This document shows positions 36,974 to 44,879 of a stretch of DNA of 64,000 bases, piece by piece. The position numbers and the translations under genes are program-made. The stretch is taken from the NCBI GenBank assembly GCA_021199475.1, contig JAJQHZ010000124.1, forward strand, positions 1 to 64,000, written 5' to 3'. The notes under the pieces are model-generated. The model made no database searches. It saw only the letters and a program-made list of their open reading frames with translations, and was not told the origin of the DNA. The DNA is from Lachnospiraceae bacterium (GTDB lineage Bacteria > Bacillota > Clostridia > Lachnospirales > Lachnospiraceae). Each line of letters opens with the position of its first letter. Position 1 is the stretch's first letter.

Positions 36974-36981
36974 GGGGGGGG
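36974..36981 (+). repeat. G8 homopolymer
   Basis: Eight G residues just after the stop of the GT2 gene and directly before an ATG that opens a 10-codon frame. Runs of this length can slip during replication; here only spacing or a leader peptide would be affected. Confidence 0.6.
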
Positions 36982-37045
36982 ATGTCCGAATCTGTTGCAG
37001 TCAGCCAGATAGAATAGAGCTAAGAGTAAAGGAGAATTAATACAA

Positions 37046-38068
37046 ATGAAGCTGATTATTCAGATACCCTGTTATAATGAGGCGGAAACATTGGAGATCG
37101 CATTGAACGATTTGCCGCGACATATAGATGGGATTGATAAGATTGAGTATTTAATTATTAATGACGGCAGCAAGGATGATACGGTTAAGGTTGCCCGGGA
37201 GTGGGGCGTGAATTATGTTGTGAACTTTAAGCGAAACAAAGGTCTGGCTTATGGTTTTATGGCCGGACTGGACGCGTGCCTTCGCAACGGTGCGGATATT
37301 ATCGTGAATACGGATGCGGACAATCAGTATGCCGGTGAGGACATCGAGAAGCTGGTGCGCCCGATTTTAGACGGGAAATCGGATATTGTGATCGGAGAAC
37401 GACCGATTGATCAGACAGAGCATTTTTCACCATTGAAGAAAAAACTGCAGCATTTGGGAAGCTGGGTGGTTCAGAAAGCTTCAAATTCAGATATCCCGGA
37501 TGCTCCGAGCGGATTTCGTGCGTTCAGCAGGGATGCGGCGATGCGCCTGAACGTGATGAATGAGTACACGTATACATTGGAGACAATTGTGCAGGCAGGA
37601 CGGCAGAAAATTGCACAGACCTCTGTGCCGATCCGAACCAATGCGGAGCTGAGACCGTCCAGACTGTTTAGCAGTATGGGAAGCTATATCAAAAAATCAA
37701 TGCTTACGATTATCAGAGCTTATATTATGTATTCTCCGATGAAGACATTTTCGATTATCTCGGTTATTCCGTTTTTATGCGGTCTGATTCTTGGAATCCG
37801 GTATTTATTCTTCGTCTCTGTCGGACAGGGGACGGGGCATACGCAGTCTTTAATCCTTTGCAGCCTTCTGCTGATGATGGGCTTTATGACGTTTGTGATT
37901 GGATTGCAGGCAGATGTTATTGCAAAGAACCGGCGGCTGCTGGAGGATATTCAGTATCATGTCAGACATATGGATTATGATAAGATGCCGGAATCTGATG
38001 TTGAAAGCGAAGACAGGGAAAGAGGCGAAAATGAGGAAAACAGTGATGACAGGAAAGTTGGAGAATAA
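37046..38068 (+). CDS. GtrB/DPM1-like membrane glycosyltransferase (GT2)
   Basis: Polyprenyl-phosphate glycosyltransferase of 340 aa. The GT-A part has IIQIPCYNEAETL, LIINDGSKDDT and the metal motif VNTDADNQYAGED; GFRAFSRDAA marks the acceptor region. Two membrane helices at about 235-258 and 268-293 are followed by an acidic tail. This is the shape of enzymes that load undecaprenyl phosphate. AAAGGAG lies 11 bases before the ATG. The downstream GT-C-like gene begins inside its last 38 bases, which ties the two proteins together: one would charge the lipid, the other use it outside the cell. Confidence 0.9.
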   Translation: MKLIIQIPCYNEAETLEIALNDLPRHIDGIDKIEYLIINDGSKDDTVKVAREWGVNYVVNFKRNKGLAYGFMAGLDACLRNGADIIVNTDADNQYAGEDIEKLVRPILDGKSDIVIGERPIDQTEHFSPLKKKLQHLGSWVVQKASNSDIPDAPSGFRAFSRDAAMRLNVMNEYTYTLETIVQAGRQKIAQTSVPIRTNAELRPSRLFSSMGSYIKKSMLTIIRAYIMYSPMKTFSIISVIPFLCGLILGIRYLFFVSVGQGTGHTQSLILCSLLLMMGFMTFVIGLQADVIAKNRRLLEDIQYHVRHMDYDKMPESDVESEDRERGENEENSDDRKVGE

Positions 38069-39653
38069 GGAAACGGTTTGCAATCGTCAGCATGATAAAA
38101 TTACATGTGTTCTGATTTGTATTTGCCTTTTTCTTTTGCTTTTTTTGATGCAGCTGAAATTTCTGAATGCGGAATACTTTATCAGCGATGAGGAAGATAT
38201 GATGCTGGGTGGTAAAAGCATTGTGAAAGGGTTTTTACTGTACAAAGACTATTTTTCGCAGCACATGCCGACAGGTTATTATATCAGTGCTTTATTTGAG
38301 CTTCTTGGTGCACGTACAATTACGCTTCAGCGTATTTATTATTATGTTTTCTTCGCATTTATGTGGACTTTTATGTATAAAAGATATCGAGTATATGTAG
38401 CGGGAAAGGTTCTGATTCTATATCCGATTATGTTTTTGTCAATTATAGGGACTTACCAATATGGTACGACAATTTTGTCTGAAAATATTGCCGGAATCGG
38501 GTTGATGCTTTTATTTCTGGAGTTTATTAAGTTTACCAATTTGCGTGAACTTGATTGGAAAAGCTGTGCGTTGATTTCATTATCTGTGATTTTGTCTTTT
38601 GGAGCGCTTTTTATTGCGATTTATCCTCTGTTTTTCATTGGACTGTGCGTTTTTGCTCAGGAGATTGTATGGGCATGGGAAAAAAGAAATAAAATTGATA
38701 GTTTTTTAAAAAACTTTTTTAAAAGGTACATGCCTCTTGCAGTCTGGGTGGGTATTCCCTGGTTGATTTATTTTATATATTTGAAGGTTACGGGAACTTT
38801 ATATTTGTTTTATTATTCAGCTTACGTGATTAACAGAACGATTTATCCGCAATATTTAGAGGATGGGCTTGGAGGAAGCATTGTTGGATCTTTTTTGAAT
38901 CTTCCGGCCATGTTTTCACAGACTTTGCAGAGCCTTCTGTTTCCCGACGAAGGATTTACTTATGCTGTGGCTGTACAGCTCATCGTTCTATTGCTGGCTA
39001 TTCTGTTTGTTATCTGGGTTTTTTATAAAAGAAAGCGATTATTTGGGGTAACCTTGGTATTGTTCACATTGGCATGTGGAATCCGCGAATATTTTGGTTA
39101 TCATGGTACACATTGTGAGGAAATTCTTTGCTTTTGCGCGGCTGGCGCAGTTTGCACCATTTATAGAGAAGCAAGGAATGATATTTGGGAATTCTGGCAT
39201 CAGGCAGTGTTCATATTGCCGGTGATTATCGTGATCGGTGCATATACGAGTGATTTAGGGAGCTTTGACAGCTTAGAATTTAAAGAGAATACCAGTACTA
39301 CTTCTTTGCAGATAGCGGCAACAACAGATGAGGACGAAGGTGTATGGAATTTTACTCTTTCCAATGATATCTTGATGCAGGCGGACAGGGCTTCTGTATA
39401 TAGTGGGTTGATTTGTCCGTGGGGATCGGAAGCATTTGAAGCTTACATTTTATCAGAAGTGGAAAAGGATTTGCCAAGGGTTGTTTTGTTGAATAAGGAT
39501 TTGACGGTCTGGGGATATGATATAAAGGTTTACGATGCAGCTGCACTAGAATACATTGACGCCAATTATACTCAGTATGGTGATTCATGGGTGTATATAT
39601 GTAATGATTATTATCTGGAGGCCGTAACAAAATTAGAAGAGGCTGGCCTTTGA
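38031..39653 (+). CDS. GT-C-like membrane glycosyltransferase
   Basis: Membrane protein of about 540 aa with ten or more helices and a 110-residue outside tail. The loop after the first helix, ISDEEDMMLGGKSIVKG, and then LLYKDYFSQHMPTGYY are typical of ArnT/PMT-like GT-C enzymes, in which an acidic residue there is catalytic. It would take a sugar from undecaprenyl phosphate and add it to the glycan outside. I start at ATG 38031 (AGAGG 7 bases before), inside the end of the preceding GtrB-type gene; the longer frame from 37899 would overlap far more. ATG 38046 is an alternative. Confidence 0.8.
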   Translation: MRKTVMTGKLENKETVCNRQHDKITCVLICICLFLLLFLMQLKFLNAEYFISDEEDMMLGGKSIVKGFLLYKDYFSQHMPTGYYISALFELLGARTITLQRIYYYVFFAFMWTFMYKRYRVYVAGKVLILYPIMFLSIIGTYQYGTTILSENIAGIGLMLLFLEFIKFTNLRELDWKSCALISLSVILSFGALFIAIYPLFFIGLCVFAQEIVWAWEKRNKIDSFLKNFFKRYMPLAVWVGIPWLIYFIYLKVTGTLYLFYYSAYVINRTIYPQYLEDGLGGSIVGSFLNLPAMFSQTLQSLLFPDEGFTYAVAVQLIVLLLAILFVIWVFYKRKRLFGVTLVLFTLACGIREYFGYHGTHCEEILCFCAAGAVCTIYREARNDIWEFWHQAVFILPVIIVIGAYTSDLGSFDSLEFKENTSTTSLQIAATTDEDEGVWNFTLSNDILMQADRASVYSGLICPWGSEAFEAYILSEVEKDLPRVVLLNKDLTVWGYDIKVYDAAALEYIDANYTQYGDSWVYICNDYYLEAVTKLEEAGL

Positions 39654-39750
39654 GACAAAAAACATCTGACAGAGTATCATATATTTATTCGGATCGGAGT
39701 TTGTTTACTGCGCTTTAGCAGAGGGTTAACATCAGGGAGGAAAGGGAAAG

Positions 39751-40530
39751 ATGAAAACGGTGATACTAGCCGGCGGTTTTGGCACCAGATTTTCAGAAGA
39801 ATCCGGGTACAAGCCCAAGCCGATGATTGAGATTGGCGGGATGCCGATTCTCTGGCATATTATGAAGGAATATTCCTATTATGGATTTAACGAGTTCGTA
39901 ATCTGTGCAGGATACAAACAGCATGTCATTAAGGAGTGGTTTGCGGACTACTTTTTACATACGTCGGATATTACGTTTGATTTTACACAGGGCAATAAAA
40001 TGATTGTTCATAACCAACACTCAGAGCCGTGGAAGGTGACGGTGGTGGATACGGGGCTTACTACGATGACAGGCGGCCGGATCAAACGTGTGCAGCCTTA
40101 TATTGGAAATGAGCCGTTTATGATGACTTACGGAGACGGTGTGTGTGATGTGGATATCCATAAACTGCTTGCATTTCATCAGTCTCACGGTAAAATAGCG
40201 ACGTTGACATCCGTGTTTCTGGAGCAGCAAAAAGGAATCTTAGACATTGGCGGCGACAATGAGGTGCATTCGTTTCGGGAAAAGAGCGTGTTGGACGGAT
40301 CTCCGATCAATGCCGGGTACATGGTGCTGAATCCTGAGATTTTTGACTACATCGAGGGAGATGATACGGTCTTCGAGAAGCAGCCTCTGCAGCGGCTGGC
40401 GGAAAGCGGCGAGCTGATGTCGTATTCTCACACGGGCTACTGGCAGTGCATGGATACCAGGAGAGAGAAGGACATTCTGGAGAATCTCTGGAGCAGCGGG
40501 CAGGCACCCTGGAAGAAGTGGATGGACTGA
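39751..40530 (+). CDS. rfbF: Glucose-1-phosphate cytidylyltransferase
   Basis: First enzyme of CDP-deoxyhexose synthesis: CTP plus glucose 1-phosphate to CDP-glucose (259 aa, exact family size). The signature is LAGGFGTRFSEES, followed by KPKPMIEIGGMPILWH; TYGDGVCDVD carries the metal aspartates. GGGAGG lies shortly before the ATG. rfbH follows after 143 bases and rfbG lies about 9.6 kb further on. A 39-base internal segment (40160-40198) recurs beside the recombinase at 13458. Confidence 0.95.
   Translation: MKTVILAGGFGTRFSEESGYKPKPMIEIGGMPILWHIMKEYSYYGFNEFVICAGYKQHVIKEWFADYFLHTSDITFDFTQGNKMIVHNQHSEPWKVTVVDTGLTTMTGGRIKRVQPYIGNEPFMMTYGDGVCDVDIHKLLAFHQSHGKIATLTSVFLEQQKGILDIGGDNEVHSFREKSVLDGSPINAGYMVLNPEIFDYIEGDDTVFEKQPLQRLAESGELMSYSHTGYWQCMDTRREKDILENLWSSGQAPWKKWMD
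40160..40198 (+). repeat. Second copy of the 39-base repeat (inside rfbF)
   Basis: Matches 13458-13496 at 36 of 39 positions in the same orientation, 26.7 kb apart. Here it codes for part of the KLLAFHQSHGKI stretch of RfbF, so this copy is held by protein function and is probably the original. Confidence 0.65.
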
Positions 40531-40592
40531 CTTGATACGCTGAAGGGATAGGATGATTTCAGCAGTGTTTTTGGGTGGGCAGATGATCGAAA

Positions 40593-40635
40593 CTATAAAT
40601 GTAAAAAAAGCAAGCTATAAATGTAAAAAAGCAAG
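40593..40635 (+). repeat. Tandem duplication of a 21-22 base unit
   Basis: Two copies of CTATAAATGTAAAAAA(A)GCAAG side by side (40593-40614 and 40615-40635), differing by one A. They lie between rfbF and rfbH; no promoter is apparent. Confidence 0.75.
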
Positions 40636-40673
40636 CATGTGAAAGTGAAAAGCAGTTGGAAAGGACTACAGGA

Positions 40674-42011
40674 ATGTTTGAGAACCAGACGGAGCAGCAG
40701 GCGAGAGAACAGATTTTAAATATGGTGGCGGAGTACTGCGATACCTTCCACAATCAGGCGAAGCCGTTTGAGGAGGGAGACCGGATTCCGTATGCGTCCA
40801 GAGTGTATGATCATAATGAGATGGTGAATCTGGTGGACAGCTCGCTGGAGTTCTGGCTGACGTCCGGCCGTTATACGGTGCAGTTTGAGAAGCAGCTGGC
40901 GGAATATCTGAATGTGAAGTATTGCTCGCTGGTGAATTCGGGTTCATCGGCGAATCTCTGTGCGTTTATGGCGCTGACTTCCCCGCTGCTGGGGGAGAGA
41001 AGAGTGCGGCGCGGCGATGAGATTATCACGGTGGCTGCGGGGTTCCCGACGACGGTGGCTCCGGTGATCCAGTATGGTGCGGTGCCGGTGTTTGTGGATG
41101 TGACGATTCCGCAGTACAATATCGATGTGACGAAGCTGGAGGAGGCATATTCGGAGAAAACGAAGGCCGTGATGATTGCACATACGCTGGGCAATCCGTT
41201 TGATCTGGGGGCGGTGAAGGCGTTCTGCGACCGGCACAATCTGTGGCTGGTGGAGGATAATTGCGATGCGCTGGGCTCCCGTTACACGATCGATGGAGAG
41301 ACGAAGGCGACTGGTACGATTGGCGATATCGGTACCTCGAGCTTTTATCCGCCGCACCATATGACGATGGGCGAGGGTGGCGCGGTCTATACGGATAACG
41401 CGCTGCTGAATAAGATTATCCGCTCCTTCCGTGACTGGGGCCGGGACTGCGTGTGCCCGTCCGGCCGGGACAATCTGTGTGGCCATCGCTTTGACCGGCA
41501 GTATGGTGAGCTGCCGCTCGGGTATGATCATAAGTATGTTTATTCTCATTTTGGATACAATTTAAAGGCGACGGATATGCAGGCGGCCATTGGCTGCGCG
41601 CAGCTTGAGAAGTTCCCGTCCTTTGTAGAGAGAAGAAAAGCGAATTTCGCCCGTCTGAAGGAGAAGCTTGCCGGTACGGAGGAGAAGCTGATCTTGCCGG
41701 TGCCCTGTGAGAATTCAGATCCGAGCTGGTTCGGTTTCCTGATTACCTGTAAAGAGGGCGTTGACCGGAATGCAGTGGTGCGTTATGTGGAGAGCAAGGG
41801 CGTGCAGACGCGGATGTTGTTTGCCGGGAATCTGACGAAGCATCCCTGCTTTGATGAGATGCGCGCGACAGGGGAGGGATACCGGATTGTCGGCTCGCTG
41901 GAGAACACGGACCGCATTATGCGCGATACATTCTGGGTGGGCGTGTACCCGGGCATGACGGACGAAAAGATCGACTATATGGCGAAAACCATTCGTGCTG
42001 CTATTGAGTAA
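40674..42011 (+). CDS. rfbH: CDP-4-keto-6-deoxy-D-glucose 3-dehydratase (E1)
   Basis: PMP- and iron-sulphur-dependent enzyme that removes the C3 hydroxyl of CDP-4-keto-6-deoxyglucose on the way to 3,6-dideoxyhexoses (445 aa). The motif SFYPPHHMTMGEGG shows the His that replaces the usual PLP lysine in this subfamily, and CVCPSGRDNLCGH holds cysteines of the [2Fe-2S] cluster. I use ATG 40674, with AAAGGA upstream, rather than TTG 40656. The partner reductase (E3, AscD/RfbI) is not seen in this window. The product would be CDP-3,6-dideoxy-4-ketoglucose, the branching point for abequose, tyvelose or yersiniose. Confidence 0.95.
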   Translation: MFENQTEQQAREQILNMVAEYCDTFHNQAKPFEEGDRIPYASRVYDHNEMVNLVDSSLEFWLTSGRYTVQFEKQLAEYLNVKYCSLVNSGSSANLCAFMALTSPLLGERRVRRGDEIITVAAGFPTTVAPVIQYGAVPVFVDVTIPQYNIDVTKLEEAYSEKTKAVMIAHTLGNPFDLGAVKAFCDRHNLWLVEDNCDALGSRYTIDGETKATGTIGDIGTSSFYPPHHMTMGEGGAVYTDNALLNKIIRSFRDWGRDCVCPSGRDNLCGHRFDRQYGELPLGYDHKYVYSHFGYNLKATDMQAAIGCAQLEKFPSFVERRKANFARLKEKLAGTEEKLILPVPCENSDPSWFGFLITCKEGVDRNAVVRYVESKGVQTRMLFAGNLTKHPCFDEMRATGEGYRIVGSLENTDRIMRDTFWVGVYPGMTDEKIDYMAKTIRAAIE

Positions 42012-42185
42012 TGAATGGGTTATGCATGCGCGATGCGGCCGGATGATGGAAGAGGAAGCTACTGCTAAGTGATTCTATGGGCAGATGACTTATAGTGATT
42101 GTTGATGAGCCGGATCTTAAAGTGGAGAATTGGCTCAGGCAGATGTTTCGATATAGTAAGAATAGTAAGAGAATATGGAGGTGCC

Positions 42186-43814
42186 ATGGGCACAATTAAA
42201 TTGTTGGATTGTACCCTCAGGGACGGCGGATATGTGAATGACTGGAAGTTTGGGCAGAAGAACCTGATTTCTGTGTTTGAGCGTCTGACGGATGCGGGGG
42301 TCGATATTATTGAGATTGGATTCCTGGATGAGCGGCGGCCATTTGATATTGACCGGAGCATTATGCCGGATACGGCCTGCGTGAATCAGATTTTTGGATC
42401 ACTGGATAAAAAACAGGCGATGGTCGTCGGCATGATTGATTATGGTACATGTGGGATTAAGAATCTGCAGCCCTGCGAGGATTGCTTCCTGGACGGGATC
42501 CGGGTGATTTTTAAAAAGCATCTGATGGTGCCGGCGATGGAGTTCTGCCGTCAGGTGAAGGCGCTGGGATATCGGGTGTTTGCCCAGTTGGTGTCGATTA
42601 CGAGCTATAACGATGAAGAGCTGTCCGCACTGGCGGATCTGGTGAATGATGTGAAGCCGTATGCGGTGTCGATGGTGGATACGTACGGGCTTCTTCACCC
42701 GGAGGATCTGCTGCATTATTATGAGATTCTGGATCGTCAGGTGTGCCCGGAGGTGCAGATTGGTTTTCATGCGCACAACAATTTCCAGCTTGCCTATGCG
42801 AATGCGCTGGCATTTCTCGGAAAGGAGGCGCGGCATGATATTGTCGTAGACGGTACGCTTTACGGCATGGGCAAAAGCGCCGGGAATGCGCCGCTCGAGC
42901 TTCTGGGGATGCGGCTGAATGACAGGTTCGGCGGGCACTATCGGATTGATCCGATGCTGGAAGCCATTAAAGAGAGTGTGATGGATTTTTATGAGACCTC
43001 TCCGTGGGGCTATAAGACGTTCTTTTACCTGTGCGGACGGAATAATTGCCATCCGAATTATGTGACGTATCTGGAGGCGAAGAAGAATCTTTCCGTCTCG
43101 AAGATTGACGCGCTGCTGGCGCAGATTGAGCCGGAGGAGAAGAAGCTGCTGTATGATAAGCTCGTCGCGGAAAAGCTTTATGACGACTATCTGTCCGGCG
43201 AGGGGAATGACGCGGATGCGAAAGAGGCTTTCAGAGAGGAATTGAGCGGACGGACCGTTTTGACTGTCGGTCCGGGAAAAAATATTCTTTTGCAGCAAAA
43301 AGCGGTGAAACAGTTTTGCGAAAAAAACAGGCCTTATGTGATATCCATCAATTACATTCCTGAGTTTATGGATGTGGATTGCGTGTTTGTGACAAACGGA
43401 AAGCGTTATCACGATATGGTTTTATCTCTGAAACAGGAGAAAAATCAGAATGTAAAGCTTCTGGCGACCAGCAATGTGGAGTGCCGCAACGGTCAGTTTG
43501 ACTTCGTAATGAACCGGGCGCCGCTGTTGGAAAACGAAGAGAGGATTACGGATAATTCCTTCCTGATGCTGTTGAAATTCTTCCGGATGCTGAAAATCGA
43601 TGAAGTGTATTGTGCCGGGTTTGACGGCTATTCGGATAAAGAGGACAATTACTGCAACCCCGCGATGGAATATTCATTTGTTAAAAGGGAAGCATTGCAC
43701 CTGAATTATCATATGAAAAAAAGGATTACGGAACTCCGGGAGAATATGAAGATTCATTTTATCACGTATTCGGCGTATGACGTGGTGGAGGATATCAATG
43801 GAGCAGCCATATGA
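42186..43814 (+). CDS. HMGL/DmpG-like aldolase with extra C-terminal domain
   Basis: Residues 1-290 are a DRE-TIM (HMG-CoA lyase type) barrel: LLDCTLRDGGYVND carries the catalytic Arg-Asp, GFHAHNNFQLA the metal histidines. This family makes or breaks C-C bonds with pyruvate or acetyl groups; 4-hydroxy-2-oxovalerate aldolase is the nearest known activity. Residues 345-542 form a second domain (VLTVGPGKNILLQQ, then VDCVFVTNGKRYHDM) that I cannot name with confidence; it recalls DUF115/MptE-like folds. GGAGG lies 5 bases before ATG 42186. Such two-domain aldolases occur in polysaccharide loci. It opens a six-gene cassette placed between rfbH and rfbG. Confidence 0.82.
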   Translation: MGTIKLLDCTLRDGGYVNDWKFGQKNLISVFERLTDAGVDIIEIGFLDERRPFDIDRSIMPDTACVNQIFGSLDKKQAMVVGMIDYGTCGIKNLQPCEDCFLDGIRVIFKKHLMVPAMEFCRQVKALGYRVFAQLVSITSYNDEELSALADLVNDVKPYAVSMVDTYGLLHPEDLLHYYEILDRQVCPEVQIGFHAHNNFQLAYANALAFLGKEARHDIVVDGTLYGMGKSAGNAPLELLGMRLNDRFGGHYRIDPMLEAIKESVMDFYETSPWGYKTFFYLCGRNNCHPNYVTYLEAKKNLSVSKIDALLAQIEPEEKKLLYDKLVAEKLYDDYLSGEGNDADAKEAFREELSGRTVLTVGPGKNILLQQKAVKQFCEKNRPYVISINYIPEFMDVDCVFVTNGKRYHDMVLSLKQEKNQNVKLLATSNVECRNGQFDFVMNRAPLLENEERITDNSFLMLLKFFRMLKIDEVYCAGFDGYSDKEDNYCNPAMEYSFVKREALHLNYHMKKRITELRENMKIHFITYSAYDVVEDINGAAI

Positions 43815-43961
43815 TGATAAAAAATAAGACACGGAGCAATTCGCAGTATTATCATAATGCTTCATAATTTGGTGATTCTGTCACTGACCCGTCAAGAAAA
43901 GTCCGCAAGCGCACGATTCTTCGGACAGGTCACATTATAATAAAGAAAGGACGGCCATACT

Positions 43962-44879
43962 ATGAAGCGCGCAGTAATTACCGGTCCAACCGGTGCGGTG
44001 GGCACTGCTCTGGCGCAATGTCTGATTGACCGGGAAATTGAAGTGCTGGCTGTGTGCCGGCGCGGCTCAAAGCGAATCGGGAATCTGCCGAAGTCGCCTT
44101 ATTTGCGTGTGGTGGAGTGCAGTCTGGACGAGCTGAACCGTCTGCCGTCACTTGCAGAGGGGACGTATGACGCGTTTTATCATTTCGGATGGGACGGTAC
44201 GTTTGGCAACGCCAGAAATAATATGCCGGGTCAGCTGAAGAACATTCAATATACGCTTGATGCGGTGGAGGCGGCCGCGCAGCTTGGCTGCACCGTGTTT
44301 GTCGGGGCAGGCTCGCAGGCGGAGTATGGCCGGGTGGAGGGTGACCTTCGGGAAGATACGCCGGCGTTCCCGGAAAACGGCTATGGAATTGCGAAGCTGT
44401 GTGCCGGGCAGATGAGCCGGATTCTGTGTGAGCAGAAAGGAATCCGCCATGTCTGGACGCGAATTCTGAGCGTGTATGGTCCCAATGACGGGGAAAAGAC
44501 CATGATCATGGCGACGATTCAGAAGCTTCTTGCAGGAGAAAAACCGGCGCTGACAAAAGGGGAACAGCAGTGGGATTATCTGTATTCGAAGGACGCCGCG
44601 GCTGCCTTGTATTTATTGGGCAAGAAGGGGAAGAACGGAAGAATCTATTGCCTGGGCAGTGGAAAGGCACGTCCGCTTCTGGATTATATAGAATGGATGC
44701 GGGATGAGATTGATACGGCACTTCCGCTGGGCATAGGAGAGATTCCTTATGCGCCGAAGCAGGTGATGTATTTGTGCGCGGATATTTCCGCGCTGCGTGA
44801 GGACACCGGGTTTGAGCCGCAGTATACGTTTCAGGAAGGAATCCGAGAGACGATTGAATGGGTGAGGGAAGAACCATGA
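43962..44879 (+). CDS. NAD(P)-dependent sugar epimerase/reductase (extended SDR)
   Basis: Extended SDR of 305 aa. The nucleotide site is ITGPTGAVGTALAQ, the Ser strand is VGAGSQAEYG and the catalytic pair is intact in GYGIAKLCAG (YxxxK). It should epimerise or reduce a nucleotide sugar, perhaps the 4-keto group of the CDP-deoxysugar made by RfbG/RfbH. AAAGGAC lies 10 bases before the ATG; TATAAT at 43936-43941 is a possible internal promoter -10 without a good -35. Its stop overlaps the start of the thiamine-diphosphate enzyme gene (ATGA), so the two are coupled. Confidence 0.88.
   Translation: MKRAVITGPTGAVGTALAQCLIDREIEVLAVCRRGSKRIGNLPKSPYLRVVECSLDELNRLPSLAEGTYDAFYHFGWDGTFGNARNNMPGQLKNIQYTLDAVEAAAQLGCTVFVGAGSQAEYGRVEGDLREDTPAFPENGYGIAKLCAGQMSRILCEQKGIRHVWTRILSVYGPNDGEKTMIMATIQKLLAGEKPALTKGEQQWDYLYSKDAAAALYLLGKKGKNGRIYCLGSGKARPLLDYIEWMRDEIDTALPLGIGEIPYAPKQVMYLCADISALREDTGFEPQYTFQEGIRETIEWVREEP

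Noticed and set aside
42399-43412. Minus-strand frame of 337 codons
   Set aside because: Antisense to the aldolase gene; shadow created by high GC in third positions.
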